Below are positions 1 through 9,791 of a DNA stretch of 64,000 nt, one piece after another. This stretch comes from Bradyrhizobium canariense (GTDB lineage: Bacteria; Pseudomonadota; Alphaproteobacteria; Rhizobiales; Xanthobacteraceae). The stretch's first letter is position 1. Every line of letters starts with the position of its first letter. A program made the position numbers and the translations under genes. Below the pieces are notes generated by a model. It was not told the DNA's origin. It was given only the letters and a program-made list of their open reading frames with translations, and ran no database searches. The stretch covers positions 248,001-312,000 of the forward strand of contig NZ_VSST01000020.1 in assembly GCF_019402665.1 (NCBI RefSeq), given 5' to 3'.

Positions 1-121
1 CGATCGCCACCACGACGCCGACCACGAACATCCACGGCAACAGCCCCGAGAAACGGCGACCGAAAGGCGAGCCGCCGAACTGCGGCCGATAGGCATTGGG
101 ACGATCCTGGAAACGCATCAT
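1..121 (-). CDS. Unidentified membrane protein, N-terminal 40 residues only
   Basis: An open frame runs off the left edge of the window. Two adjacent ATGs (118 and 121) could start it. The visible part is a polar, basic and proline-rich stretch of about 25 residues followed by the start of a hydrophobic segment ([14 protein letters not shown]), so this is probably a membrane protein with its N-terminus in the cytoplasm. The next gene is transcribed divergently from position 373, so the 250 bases between them hold both promoters. The family cannot be named from this fragment. Confidence 0.5.
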   Translation of the reverse strand, partial: MMRFQDRPNAYRPQFGGSPFGRRFSGLLPWMFVVGVVVAI

Positions 122-372
122 TGCAGGCTAGGGCTGAGTCGGGGAAGCCGGCAAGGCACTTTCAAGACACCATCGGATGCCGACCTGGTGGTCCGTCGCC
201 TGATCGTGGTCGCGGAGGTCCGGAACGTTGCTCCGTAGAATCGCACCTATGCGCGCCACGCTGTTCCGAGCACTCTCCAATCGATACCTCCTGTAGTTGT
301 ACGGAGTTTGATCTTCAGCCGTTGTTTAGTATTAAGGTCGAGTACTCGGTATGCGTGTGGGGAGCGGCAAGC

Positions 373-2403
373 ATGGCATCGTTCAAGTTTCGCATCGGTA
401 CAAAGCTCGGATTGACCGCGAGCGCGGGGGTCCTTCTCGTCGGTGGCATGCTTGCCAACCAGCTCGTCCGCAACGAGCAGATCGCGGACCTGAGCCGGCT
501 GGTGGTCATCAACACCGCCAACAAGGCCAATGCCCAAGGGGCCGAGCTCGCAGTGACCCGGGCACGCCTCGCCATAGCGGAAATCGGATCCGCATCCTCA
601 GCCGAGGGTCTCGGCAAACATCTCGAAACGTTGCGCGGCTCCATCGCCGCTGCCACAACCGAAATGGACGCCGCATTGGAGCGGTCCAGGCGCGCCGAAG
701 CCAAAGAGCTCTGCCGCGAGGTCAAGATCCTGCTCGAGGCCTCTCTGAAGGCCGGCAACGATCTTGGCGAGGCACGTCGCACCGCCGTCACCGAATTCGC
801 CGCGGCAAACCAGATCGAAGAAGCCTGGAACAAGGCTCTCGAGAAACTGCTGGCCTCGCCTGCACTCGTCGCATGGCAGAGCCGCCTCAACACCGAGGTG
901 GCGTTGCATGAGGCCGACGCCTTGTTCAAGGCGGTCAGCGCGGCCGATTGGCATTTCACGGCGACCGGCGACGTCGCGCAGAAGGACCATATCGCCGGAC
1001 GGGCCGACGCCATGATCCGCGTTCTCAAGCAGGTTCGTCAGTCCGCCGGCGACAAGGATATCGCTGATGGAATCGACGCGCTCGCCGGGCTCGCGGGGCG
1101 CTACAAGGCGGCAACCGGCACAGTCATGAAGGCGGAGGAAGCGAAGAGGCGCATTTTCGACGAGCGGGTGCTTCCGGCCGCCAGGGAAATCACGACGCGT
1201 GTCGACAAGCTGGTCGCCGCCAACAATGAGTTTATGGCTCTGCGGCAGACCCAGCTCGTCACCGCGCTGGAGCAGGCCACCCAAGTCAGCCTGATCGTCG
1301 GCGTCCTCGTGATCCTGGTCCTGGCCGGCTCGGCGCTATTTTCGGTGCTGAGCATCGCCCGGCCCATCCGCCGCATCGGCGACGTGCTGCTGCAACTCGC
1401 CGGAGGCAACAAGGCCGTCGAGATTCCCTACACCTCCCGCGGCGACGAAGTCGGCGACAATGCCCGTGCGGCAAGCACGTTCAAGGACAATCTGATCCGC
1501 ATCGAGCAGATGGAGGCCGAGCAGAAGGATCAGGAGGCCGCAGCGACCGCCCGACGCAAGAACGAGATGATGAGGCTCGCCAACGCGTTCGAGGATGCGG
1601 TCGGCGGCATCGTCAACTCGGTTTCGATCGCTTCACAGCAGCTCGAATCCGCCGCCGGCACGCTGTCGGGAACGGCCGAAGAGACCGAGCAGCTTTCCGG
1701 AATGGTGGCCGCAGCTTCAGAGGAAGCATCCGCTAACGTCGGAGCCGTAGCATCCGCTGCCGAGGAAATGAGCGCGTCGGTCGTCGAGATTGGCCGTCAG
1801 GTCCATGATTCCAGCCGCATCGCCGGCGAGGCGGTGCAGCAGGCCGAGCGCACCGACGCCCGGATCAATGAATTGCTCAAGGCCGCAGGCCGGATCGGCG
1901 ACGTCGTCAAATTGATCACTGCGATTGCGGAGCAGACCAACCTTCTGGCGCTCAATGCGACCATCGAGGCCGCACGCGCCGGCGAGTCCGGCCGTGGGTT
2001 TGCCGTGGTGGCCAGCGAGGTCAAGGCACTCGCGGCCCAGACCGCGCGTGCCACCGACGAGATCGGCGCACAGATTGCCGGCATGCAGACCGCGACGCAA
2101 GATTCCGTCGGCGCCATCAAGGAGATCGGTACGACCATCTCCAAGATTTCGGACATCTCGACCACCATTGCTGCCACCATCGAGGAGCAGGGGGCTGCAA
2201 CCGCCGAGATCGCACGCAACGTCAGCGAAGCCGCCAAGGGAACGGTCGAGGTCGCTGACAAGATCGCCCAGGTCAGTCACGGCGCCAGCGCCACCGGTTC
2301 GGCGTCGACGCAGGTGCTCGCATCCGCGCGCTCGCTCTCGACCGAGAGCGGTCGCCTCAAGGACGAGGTCGCAAAGTTCCTTGACACGGTGCGGGCCGCC
2401 TGA
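373..2403 (+). CDS. Methyl-accepting chemotaxis protein
   Basis: A transmembrane chemoreceptor of 676 residues that would signal through CheA/CheW. The first membrane helix lies at about residues 12-32, a mostly helical periplasmic sensor region of about 270 residues follows, and the second helix is near 305-328 ([18 protein letters not shown]). A HAMP domain comes next, then the cytoplasmic signalling domain with the nearly invariant hairpin tip ([19 protein letters not shown], about 519-537). No C-terminal CheR/CheB-binding pentapeptide is evident. I chose the ATG at 373 because the frame upstream is not receptor-like and GGGAG sits 9 bases before it. The ligand is unknown. No che genes are nearby, so it is an orphan receptor. 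Confidence 0.9.
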   Translation: MASFKFRIGTKLGLTASAGVLLVGGMLANQLVRNEQIADLSRLVVINTANKANAQGAELAVTRARLAIAEIGSASSAEGLGKHLETLRGSIAAATTEMDAALERSRRAEAKELCREVKILLEASLKAGNDLGEARRTAVTEFAAANQIEEAWNKALEKLLASPALVAWQSRLNTEVALHEADALFKAVSAADWHFTATGDVAQKDHIAGRADAMIRVLKQVRQSAGDKDIADGIDALAGLAGRYKAATGTVMKAEEAKRRIFDERVLPAAREITTRVDKLVAANNEFMALRQTQLVTALEQATQVSLIVGVLVILVLAGSALFSVLSIARPIRRIGDVLLQLAGGNKAVEIPYTSRGDEVGDNARAASTFKDNLIRIEQMEAEQKDQEAAATARRKNEMMRLANAFEDAVGGIVNSVSIASQQLESAAGTLSGTAEETEQLSGMVAAASEEASANVGAVASAAEEMSASVVEIGRQVHDSSRIAGEAVQQAERTDARINELLKAAGRIGDVVKLITAIAEQTNLLALNATIEAARAGESGRGFAVVASEVKALAAQTARATDEIGAQIAGMQTATQDSVGAIKEIGTTISKISDISTTIAATIEEQGAATAEIARNVSEAAKGTVEVADKIAQVSHGASATGSASTQVLASARSLSTESGRLKDEVAKFLDTVRAA

Positions 2404-2543
2404 GGCGCCGCAAATCATGCGGCCGACCTGAGGCCGGCCGCACGCCACTTTCCGACCCGTCCATCAATCAACGGCTTTGGGAGGCCCCCACGCCGAGCCC
2501 CCGCTCGCGCCTGGGTCAAACATGGCAAATGGGGGATTGAGCG
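2404..2543. other. Intergenic region before the sulfation operon
   Basis: This 140-base gap holds a GC-rich inverted repeat near 2419-2442 (GCGGCCG...CGGCCGC) just after the chemoreceptor stop, which could end transcription although no T-run follows it. The promoter of the downstream operon must lie in the remainder, but I see no recognisable factor site. A G-rich run (GGGGG) about 8 bases before the ATG at 2544 may serve as ribosome binding site. Confidence 0.35.
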
Positions 2544-5015
2544 ATGATCATCAGCATTGTCGGCGGCGGCGCAACCGGCATCACGATCCTGCGTCATCTG
2601 GCGGAGCTCGCCACATCGGGACGAGACCACCACGCGATCAGCGGAATTCAGCTCTTCGATAAATCCGGCTTCGATGGTGGGACGGCCTATCGCACGCAGA
2701 GCGATCGTCACCTGCTCAACATGAAGGCGTCGACGATGTCGATCCGTCCGGGCGATCCGGAGGAGTTTCTGCGCTGGCTTCGGGTCCGCGGCCTCAGCTG
2801 CCACGGCAACAAGCATCTGCCGCGGATGGTCTACAGGGACTATCTCGACACAGTGCGACTGGCCGCGATCGCTCAATGCCGCAGCGCCGGTCTGTCCGTC
2901 CATGTCGAAGATGCCGAAATCGTCCGCATGCGGCTCTCGCCGGATCGCGATGTCCTGCTGACGACCGACCGCAACATCACGCATATCTCGTCTTTGCTGG
3001 TCCTCTGCACCGGTCACAACGCGCCCGACGATCACTACGGTCTCACAGGAAACCCGAACTATCTCCGCGATCCCTATGCGCAATTCACCTTCGCGGATCG
3101 CGACGGCTTCGAGATCGGGATCCTCGGAAGCGGGCTCAGCGCGGTCGACACTGCAACGGCGATGGCCAAGACCCACCAAGCCGTCAAGATGACTTGCCTC
3201 TCCAGAAGCGGCCTGTTTCCCACGGTGCAGCCGGCGACTGTTCCTGCAATCACGAACGACTTCCGCGACGCGCTGCATCGCTATGTGAGCAGCCGTGAGC
3301 GGATCGAGGCCGACGGCTTTGCCGCCCGTCTGTCCGAACTGCTGCTGGAGACCACCGGGATTCGCTGCGATCTGTCATGCCGGAACGTCGATGGCGACGC
3401 ACTGAGCGATCTCCAGCGCAACATCTTGCGAGCTGAAACCGGCGATCTCAACGTCCACTCCTATCTCGTCAGCGTCATCGACGTGATGTGCGACGCCTGG
3501 AGCCGGATGAGCGATGCCGAGAAGATGCGTTTCATGGACCTCTATAATTCCGGCTGGCTTCGCAACCGTTCGGCGATGCCGCTGGAGAACGCGATCCGTA
3601 TCCGCGACCTGATGCGGTCGGGCAGGCTCTCGGCGCGCGCCCGGCTACGCAGGGTGACCGCCATTGACGGCCGATTTCGCGCGATCCTGGGCGAGGGCGA
3701 TCATCACGACGTCGATTGCGTCGTCGATGCGACAGGACCGTCCTACCGGCCGGATGCCAGCCCGCTCTATCAGGACATGCAGCGACAGGGGCTCATCGCC
3801 TTCGACGCGCTCGGCGGGATTCGCTGCGGCTACGACGACAGTCGTGTCCACGACCGCCACGGCACACCTCATCCGAACATCTATGCGGTCGGTGGCCCCA
3901 CCAAGGGTACACACTTCTACGCCGCCGCTGTCGACGTCAACATGCGCCGCGCACAGATCGTGGTCGATTCGATCCTCAACCCGAAAGGTCCGAAGATGAG
4001 CACCATCACGACGTCAGTCGAAGAAACCGACCGCCTTGCCGATCTGGTCCGCCGCGACGATCCTTCGCTCGATACGATGGTGCTCGCGCCGGACGGCAAA
4101 TATCAGACGCGGCCCGCCGCGCTGGACGAATTGATGTGGGAGGTGAGGGACTGTCTTGGCGAGGCGTTCCGGCACTGGGCTCCGGAGGACTTCCCGACGC
4201 TCTACTGCGCATGGGGGCGCTGCCGCGTAGGTTCGACCGCGCTCACCAACCTCTTCGGCGTCGCCGGGATGCCCTCCTATTTCCAGCCGGTGAAGGCAAT
4301 CCTGCGCCATCGTCTCGTCGGAAACGCGGGGGAGCCCTGGGCCGTGCCGGTCGCGGCGGAGCAGCCGCACGTCTTCAGCAAGGAAATGGCGGGGCCCTAT
4401 GTATTGGCCGAAAGCCTGTTCCTGCCGCTGCTGCCATTGATCGAGGCCGGCTGGCCGGCAGACAAGCTCCACATGATCATGCTCGACCGCGATCCCGCCA
4501 GCTCGCTCGCATCGTGGCTGGAGAAATGGTCGGACCGCGTTCCGGAGGACCGGCTGATCCAGAACTACGTCATCTCCACGCTGAACGCCCTTCGCGTCGA
4601 AAGCTACGCAAGGCGGCAGGGTGTGGCCGTCACCCGCTACGTCTATGAAGCCAGCAAGGACGCGACCGGCTCGGTGCGAAAGCTGTTCGACCGGCTCGGC
4701 CTCGGCGCCCGCTTCACCGAGAGCGCCGTCACCGATTGGCGGGAGCGCGGGCAGATCGAATCGAAGGGTTCGGGCGTCACCTTCCTCAGCGAGCCCAAGG
4801 TCTACACCGTCGTCGGCCTTCATGGATCGGACACCGCCTACCGCTATCGCGGCCGCAAGACGGCGTCGCTGAGCGATGCCCAGCTGGCGGTCATCGAACG
4901 CTACGACATCAACGACATCTACCGCGCCTCGGTCGCGGCCTGCGTCGACGACCTCTCGCTGGACGCCGACACGGCGATGCGCCTGTTCGGCGACCGCCTG
5001 GGCACGGCCGCATGA
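2544..5015 (+). CDS. Fused FAD/NAD(P)-binding oxidoreductase and sulfotransferase
   Basis: An 823-residue two-part protein. The N-terminal half (about 1-480) resembles the FAD-NAD(P)-binding family (PF13454 type). It has a dinucleotide fold at the start (SIVGGGATG, residues 4-12), a GGTAY...HLLN segment, and a second Rossmann motif (GILGSG, from about 192). The C-terminal half (about 490-823) looks like a PAPS-dependent sulfotransferase: a 5'-phosphosulfate-binding loop near 557-566 ([10 protein letters not shown]) and a 3'-phosphate-binding RDP...S motif near 649. Its stop overlaps the cysD start (ATGA), so it is the first gene of a three-gene operon whose other products make PAPS. That context strongly supports the sulfotransferase reading. 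The acceptor substrate and the role of the flavin domain are unknown. It does not resemble NodH as a whole. Confidence 0.75.
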   Translation: MIISIVGGGATGITILRHLAELATSGRDHHAISGIQLFDKSGFDGGTAYRTQSDRHLLNMKASTMSIRPGDPEEFLRWLRVRGLSCHGNKHLPRMVYRDYLDTVRLAAIAQCRSAGLSVHVEDAEIVRMRLSPDRDVLLTTDRNITHISSLLVLCTGHNAPDDHYGLTGNPNYLRDPYAQFTFADRDGFEIGILGSGLSAVDTATAMAKTHQAVKMTCLSRSGLFPTVQPATVPAITNDFRDALHRYVSSRERIEADGFAARLSELLLETTGIRCDLSCRNVDGDALSDLQRNILRAETGDLNVHSYLVSVIDVMCDAWSRMSDAEKMRFMDLYNSGWLRNRSAMPLENAIRIRDLMRSGRLSARARLRRVTAIDGRFRAILGEGDHHDVDCVVDATGPSYRPDASPLYQDMQRQGLIAFDALGGIRCGYDDSRVHDRHGTPHPNIYAVGGPTKGTHFYAAAVDVNMRRAQIVVDSILNPKGPKMSTITTSVEETDRLADLVRRDDPSLDTMVLAPDGKYQTRPAALDELMWEVRDCLGEAFRHWAPEDFPTLYCAWGRCRVGSTALTNLFGVAGMPSYFQPVKAILRHRLVGNAGEPWAVPVAAEQPHVFSKEMAGPYVLAESLFLPLLPLIEAGWPADKLHMIMLDRDPASSLASWLEKWSDRVPEDRLIQNYVISTLNALRVESYARRQGVAVTRYVYEASKDATGSVRKLFDRLGLGARFTESAVTDWRERGQIESKGSGVTFLSEPKVYTVVGLHGSDTAYRYRGRKTASLSDAQLAVIERYDINDIYRASVAACVDDLSLDADTAMRLFGDRLGTAA

Positions 5016-5983
5016 CCGCTCAGATCGATTCCGCGATAGAGGCGCCAGTGCGCGGCGCCTCCGATCAACCCGCGGCGCGCCACAGCGTTACCAGTCATCT
5101 CCAGCGCCTGGAGGCGGAAAGCATCCACATTCTGCGGGAGACCGTGGCCGAATTCCGCAAGCCTGTGATGCTGTATTCCATCGGCAAGGACTCCTCCGTG
5201 CTGCTGCATCTGGCGATGAAGGCATTTCATCCCGGCAAGCCGCCGTTTCCGCTGCTGCACGTCGACACGACCTGGAAGTTCCGCGAGATGATCGCGTTCC
5301 GCGACCAGCGCGCACGCGAACTCGGCCTCGATCTGATCGTCCATACCAATGACGACGGATTGAACCAGGGCATCGATCCCTTCACCCACGGCTCGGCCCG
5401 TTACACCGACGTCATGAAGACGCAGGCATTGCGGCAGGCGCTGGACCTCCACGGCTTCGACGCCGCGATCGGAGGCGCGCGACGCGACGAGGAGAAGTCG
5501 CGCGCCAAGGAGCGCGTGTTCTCGCACCGGAGCGCGGCGCATCGCTGGGATCCGAAGAACCAGCGGCCGGAGCTGTGGAGCCTGTACAACACGATGCTCG
5601 CGCCCGGCGAGAGCATGCGGGTGTTTCCGCTGTCGAACTGGACCGAGCTCGACGTCTGGGATTACATCCTGCTCGAGGACATCCCGATCGTTCCGCTCTA
5701 TCTGGCAGCTCCGCGCCCGGTGGTCGAGCGCGACGGCGCGCTAATCATGGTGGACGATCAACGGATGCCGCTGCTCGCAGGCGAAGAGCCGCGATGGCGC
5801 TCCGTCAGGTTTCGCACCCTTGGCTGCTATCCCCTCAGCGGCGCGACGATCTCGACGGCGGCAACTCTGCCCGAGATCGTACGGGAGATGATGGCATCAC
5901 GCACCTCGGAACGGCAGGGACGCATGATCGACCGGGACAGTCCCGCATCGATGGAGCGCAAGAAAGCGGAGGGCTACTTCTGA
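5012..5983 (+). CDS. cysD: Sulfate adenylyltransferase subunit 2
   Basis: The small catalytic subunit of ATP sulfurylase, which joins sulfate to ATP to form APS when paired with the CysN GTPase. It has 323 residues, the usual length. The PP-loop signature SIGKDSS is near residue 55, and typical CysD blocks follow ([33 protein letters not shown], and the C-terminal ERKKAEGYF). The start overlaps the upstream fusion gene by four bases and its stop overlaps the cysNC start (TGATG), so the three are probably translationally coupled. It is equivalent to NodP in rhizobia. No cysH or cysI is in the window, so the operon may serve sulfation rather than cysteine synthesis; that part is inference. Confidence 0.95.
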   Translation: MTAQIDSAIEAPVRGASDQPAARHSVTSHLQRLEAESIHILRETVAEFRKPVMLYSIGKDSSVLLHLAMKAFHPGKPPFPLLHVDTTWKFREMIAFRDQRARELGLDLIVHTNDDGLNQGIDPFTHGSARYTDVMKTQALRQALDLHGFDAAIGGARRDEEKSRAKERVFSHRSAAHRWDPKNQRPELWSLYNTMLAPGESMRVFPLSNWTELDVWDYILLEDIPIVPLYLAAPRPVVERDGALIMVDDQRMPLLAGEEPRWRSVRFRTLGCYPLSGATISTAATLPEIVREMMASRTSERQGRMIDRDSPASMERKKAEGYF

Positions 5984-7881
5984 TGTCCTATCACGAGGCC
6001 CCCACGATCGCCGCAACCGACGTGCCGCGGCTCGAACAGGACGACGATCGTCCGACGCTGCGTTTCGTCACCTGCGGCAGCGTCGACGACGGCAAGAGCA
6101 CGCTGGTCGGCCGCCTGCTCTACGATTCGAAGACGCTCCTCGACGACCAGCTCGACGCGCTCGCCTCGGAAAGCAAAACGTCCGGCACCACCGGCGGCGA
6201 TCTCGATTTCGCTCTGCTGGTCGACGGTTTGCAGGCCGAGCGCGAGCAGGGCATCACGATCGACGTCGCCTACCGGTTCTTCGCCACCAAACTGCGGCGC
6301 TTCATCGTCGCCGACACGCCCGGGCATGCGCAGTATACGCGCAACATGGCGACCGGCGCCTCCAACGCCGATCTCGCCGTGGTGCTGGTCGACGCCCGCA
6401 AGGGCGTGATCACGCAGACACGGCGCCACAGCCACATCCTGTCGCTGCTCGGCATCCGCCACGTCGTGCTCGCCGTGAACAAGATGGATCTGATCGGCTT
6501 CGACGGGGACCGCTTCGCGGCCATCACCGCCGAATATCTGACCATGGCCGGTCAACTCGGGATCTCCCAGGTCCAGTGCATCCCGGTCGTTGCGCCCGAC
6601 GGCGACAACGTCGTCGCCGCGAGCGCGCGGATGCCCTGGTACGCCGGGCCGACCGTCACGGCCTATCTGGAATCGGTGGACGTTGCCGGCGACGTCTCGC
6701 AGCGGCCGTTCCGGCTGCCGGTGCAATGGGTCAACCGGCCTCATGCGGAGTTTCGCGGCTTCTGCGGGCGAATCGCCAGCGGTACGATCGCGACCGGCGA
6801 GAGCATCGCCGTGCAGCCCTCGGGCCGTCGCACGAAAGTCGCGCGCATTCTCACACCCGGCGGCGAGCGCGACCGGGCTGTGGCGGGCGATTCGGTGACG
6901 CTGACTTTGGCGGACGAGATCGACGTCAGCCGCGGCGACGTGCTGACGGCAGGACCCACGCCCCTGATCTCGGATCAACTGGCCGCCCATCTCGTGTGGT
7001 TCGACGACGAGGCCATGGTCGCGGGCCGGCGCTATTTGCTCAAATGCGGCACGGCCTCGACCGGCGCGGTGATCACGACGCTCAAGCACTGTGTCGCCAT
7101 CGACACCATGGCGCTGGAGAGCGCCGCCACGCTCGATGCCAACCAGATCGGCTACGTCCATTTCAGCCTCGACCGTCCGCTGGTGTTCGAGGCCTATCGC
7201 GACGACCGCGACATGGGCAGCTTCATTCTCGTCGATCCGATCAGTCACCGCACGGCTGCCGCGGGGATGATCGACCTGTCGCTGCGGGCGGCCACCAATA
7301 TTCATTGGCAGCACCTTGCGGTGGATAAATCCGTGCGGTCACGGCTGAAGCAGCAGCGGCCCTGCGTGCTCTGGTTCACCGGCCTCAGCGGTGCCGGCAA
7401 ATCGACGATCGCCGATCTCGTCGACCGCAGGCTTGCCGAACTCGGACGCCACGCCGCGCTGCTCGACGGCGACAATCTGCGCCACGGCATCAATCGCGAC
7501 CTCGGCTTCTCCAGTGCGGAGAGGATGGAGAACGTCCGGCGCGTCGCGGAGATCGCAGCGCTGTTCGTCGATGCCGGCATGGTCGCGCTGGTCGCGCTGA
7601 TCTCACCCTTCCGCAGCGAGCGCGAGCTGGCCCGCCAGCGGGTCGAGGCAGGCGAGTTCATCGAGATCCATGTCGCGACCCCGCTCGCCGAATGCGAGCG
7701 CCGCGATCCGAAGGGACTCTATCGCAAGGCACGGGCAGGGGAGCTGAAGGGTTTCACCGGCATCGATGATCCCTACGAGGCACCGCAGGCGCCGGAGATC
7801 ACCATCGACACCTCGGAACTGTCAACCGAGGCGGCCTGCGAACGCATCATCCGCTATCTCCGGGAGCATGATTATCTGTAG
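5983..7881 (+). CDS. cysNC: Bifunctional sulfate adenylyltransferase subunit 1 / APS kinase
   Basis: A 632-residue fusion. The N-terminal part (about 25-440) is an EF-Tu-like GTPase (CysN): P-loop GSVDDGKS at 32-39, the G3 motif DTPGH and the G4 motif NKMD. It drives APS formation by CysD. The C-terminal part (about 450-632) is APS kinase (CysC) with P-loop GLSGAGKS at 467-474 and the DGDNLRHG and RDPKGLY motifs; it phosphorylates APS to PAPS. This arrangement is called NodQ in rhizobia. The start is the ATG inside the TGATG overlap with cysD. With the upstream sulfotransferase fusion it forms a complete route from sulfate to a sulfated product. Confidence 0.95.
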   Translation: MSYHEAPTIAATDVPRLEQDDDRPTLRFVTCGSVDDGKSTLVGRLLYDSKTLLDDQLDALASESKTSGTTGGDLDFALLVDGLQAEREQGITIDVAYRFFATKLRRFIVADTPGHAQYTRNMATGASNADLAVVLVDARKGVITQTRRHSHILSLLGIRHVVLAVNKMDLIGFDGDRFAAITAEYLTMAGQLGISQVQCIPVVAPDGDNVVAASARMPWYAGPTVTAYLESVDVAGDVSQRPFRLPVQWVNRPHAEFRGFCGRIASGTIATGESIAVQPSGRRTKVARILTPGGERDRAVAGDSVTLTLADEIDVSRGDVLTAGPTPLISDQLAAHLVWFDDEAMVAGRRYLLKCGTASTGAVITTLKHCVAIDTMALESAATLDANQIGYVHFSLDRPLVFEAYRDDRDMGSFILVDPISHRTAAAGMIDLSLRAATNIHWQHLAVDKSVRSRLKQQRPCVLWFTGLSGAGKSTIADLVDRRLAELGRHAALLDGDNLRHGINRDLGFSSAERMENVRRVAEIAALFVDAGMVALVALISPFRSERELARQRVEAGEFIEIHVATPLAECERRDPKGLYRKARAGELKGFTGIDDPYEAPQAPEITIDTSELSTEAACERIIRYLREHDYL

Positions 7882-7930
7882 CGGCCGGGACCGGTCTTGC
7901 CCGGCATCATCCGGGCGGCCGGCACAGAGC

Positions 7931-8140
7931 TCAGAAGTCGGAAGCGATGCCCTTGCGCTCCCAATCGCCATAGCGGGTCGGTTCGGGTCCTTTTGGCCCC
8001 TGCAACTCCTTTGGCGTCGCCTGGCCGTCGTTTTTGGCTCGGACTGCCGCAGCCTGCCGGCGCGCTTCGGCCTCGGCCAGCGCACGCTGGGCGGCCGGTG
8101 TGAGCTGCTCGCGGTCGGAAACGGGAGGCTGGTCACTCAT
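7931..8140 (-). CDS. DUF1674 protein, SDHAF4-like succinate dehydrogenase assembly factor
   Basis: A small protein of 69 residues that ends with the DUF1674 signature (PTRYGDWERKGIASDF, nearly the whole C-terminus). The family includes mitochondrial SDHAF4, which helps mature flavinylated SdhA. The N-terminal half is a charged, alanine-rich helix. The ATG at 8140 gives a normal family length; an upstream in-frame ATG would add 36 residues of unlikely sequence. It converges with cysNC and diverges from rsmB, so it is monocistronic here. Confidence 0.85.
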   Translation of the reverse strand: MSDQPPVSDREQLTPAAQRALAEAEARRQAAAVRAKNDGQATPKELQGPKGPEPTRYGDWERKGIASDF

Positions 8141-8327
8141 CGTCGGCTTTCTAGCGCGGGACGGCCCGCGACGCGACGCCCAATAACGCATTCCTGAAAT
8201 GGCTCCGAAAGGGCTGAAAAACCCGGAAGCGATTCTTACATTTGGCATATTCGCGTGCCAGAGATCGCCTTCTCAAGGCATGCGCCCATTACGGCGAACT
8301 GCCGCTCGCTCAGAACCTTGTTTCCGC

Positions 8328-9674
8328 ATGCCTTCTCAACGTTTCGCTCCTCCATCCGAAGTGCCCGGTCTCGCGGCGCGGCGGATTGCCGCCGACATCG
8401 TCGACGGCGTGCTGCAAAAGCACCGCACGCTTGACGAGCAGCTCGACGGCAGCGGCGCCCATCCCGGACTGAAGACGCTCCCCGATCGCGACCGCGCGCT
8501 GATGCGCCGCCTGGTCGCCACCGTGCTGCGCCGGCTCGGCACGCTCGGCCATGTGCTGTCCCGCTTGCTCGACAAGGGCATTCCCTCCGACGCGCCGCGC
8601 GCGCAGAGCGCGCTGTTGATCGGCGCTGCCCAGATCCTTTGGATGGATGTGCCCGATCACGCGGCCGTCGATCTCTCCGTTCGCCTCGTGCAATCCGACC
8701 GGCGCGCCGCGCGCTATGCCGGCCTCGTCAACGCCGTGCTGCGCCGCTGCGCCCGCGAGGGCAAGGCGCTGGTGGACGAGGTTGCGGCGCAGTCGCTGGA
8801 CCTGCCGCCCTGGATGGTCGCGCGCTGGAGCGCGCATTACGGCGAGACGGTCGCAAGGGACATGGCGCTCGCGCTCAGCCACGATCCTTCGCTGGATCTG
8901 ACCGTGAAGTCGGACGCCGCGCAATGGGCGAGCCGCTTACATGGCGAAGTGCTGCCAACGGGATCGGTGCGTACGGTGCTGCACGGCGCGGTGACCATGC
9001 TTCCCGGCTTCGCCGAAGGACAATGGTGGGTGCAGGACGCCGCCGCTGCGCTGCCGGCCCGGCTGTTCGGCGACATCAAGGGCAAATCCATCGCCGATCT
9101 CTGCGCCGCTCCCGGCGGCAAGACCGCGCAGCTGGCGCAGGCCGGTGCGCATGTCACGGCCATCGACCGCTCGCCTGCCCGGGTGGCGCGGCTGCGTGAG
9201 AATCTGACGCGGTTGTCGCTCCAGGCCGAGACTGTCGTCGCCGACGCCGCGGAATGGGCGGGTCCGGCCGATGGCTTCGACGGCATCCTGATCGATGCGC
9301 CCTGCACCTCGACCGGGACGATCCGCCGCCACCCCGATGTCTCCTGGCTCCGTCAGGAATCCGACATCGCAGCAATGACCGTGCTCCAGCGGAGGCTGCT
9401 GCAAAACTCGGTCTCGCTGCTCAAGCCCGGCGGGACGCTGGTGTACTGTACCTGCTCGCTGGAACCGGAAGAGGGCGAGCATGCGGTCGCCGCGCTGCTG
9501 GCCGCAGAGCCTGGGCTTCGCCGGGTCCCGATCGATGCGTCCGAGGTGTCGGGGCTCAGCGAGATCGTCACCGCCGAGGGCGATTTGCGCACTCTGCCCA
9601 GCCATCTGCCGAACGCCGATCCCAAGCTCGGCGGGCTCGACGGATTTTTCGCGGCCCGGCTCGTTAAATCCTGA
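8328..9674 (+). CDS. rsmB: 16S rRNA (cytosine-C5) methyltransferase RsmB family
   Basis: A 448-residue SAM-dependent RNA m5C methyltransferase. The N-terminal part (about 15-150) looks like the NusB-like RNA-binding domain of RsmB. The catalytic domain carries the SAM-binding motif CAAPGGK (about 259-265), motif IV DAPCTSTG with Cys326, and motif VI CTCSLEPEEG with Cys376; these are the two cysteines used by this class. The ATG at 8328 opens directly into the conserved N-terminus, so I preferred it to an upstream in-frame ATG at 8199. The order rsmB - heparinase-like - purH is common in Rhizobiales. The exact target (C967) is inferred from family. Confidence 0.9.
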   Translation: MPSQRFAPPSEVPGLAARRIAADIVDGVLQKHRTLDEQLDGSGAHPGLKTLPDRDRALMRRLVATVLRRLGTLGHVLSRLLDKGIPSDAPRAQSALLIGAAQILWMDVPDHAAVDLSVRLVQSDRRAARYAGLVNAVLRRCAREGKALVDEVAAQSLDLPPWMVARWSAHYGETVARDMALALSHDPSLDLTVKSDAAQWASRLHGEVLPTGSVRTVLHGAVTMLPGFAEGQWWVQDAAAALPARLFGDIKGKSIADLCAAPGGKTAQLAQAGAHVTAIDRSPARVARLRENLTRLSLQAETVVADAAEWAGPADGFDGILIDAPCTSTGTIRRHPDVSWLRQESDIAAMTVLQRRLLQNSVSLLKPGGTLVYCTCSLEPEEGEHAVAALLAAEPGLRRVPIDASEVSGLSEIVTAEGDLRTLPSHLPNADPKLGGLDGFFAARLVKS

Positions 9675-9791
9675 TTTTGCACTGGATTTTGCAACCACGG
9701 CGCTGATTCGCGTCGTTCAAGGTGGTGTCGGCCGTCCGATTTTGGGATTAATAAGGATTCGTCGGAATCCTCTCCCCCATCAAGGCAAGGC

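Noticed and set aside
5012..7881. Nodulation-specific nodPQ assignment
   Set aside because: The genes are equivalent in sequence to NodP/NodQ, but no nod box or nod gene is near, so I kept the cys names.
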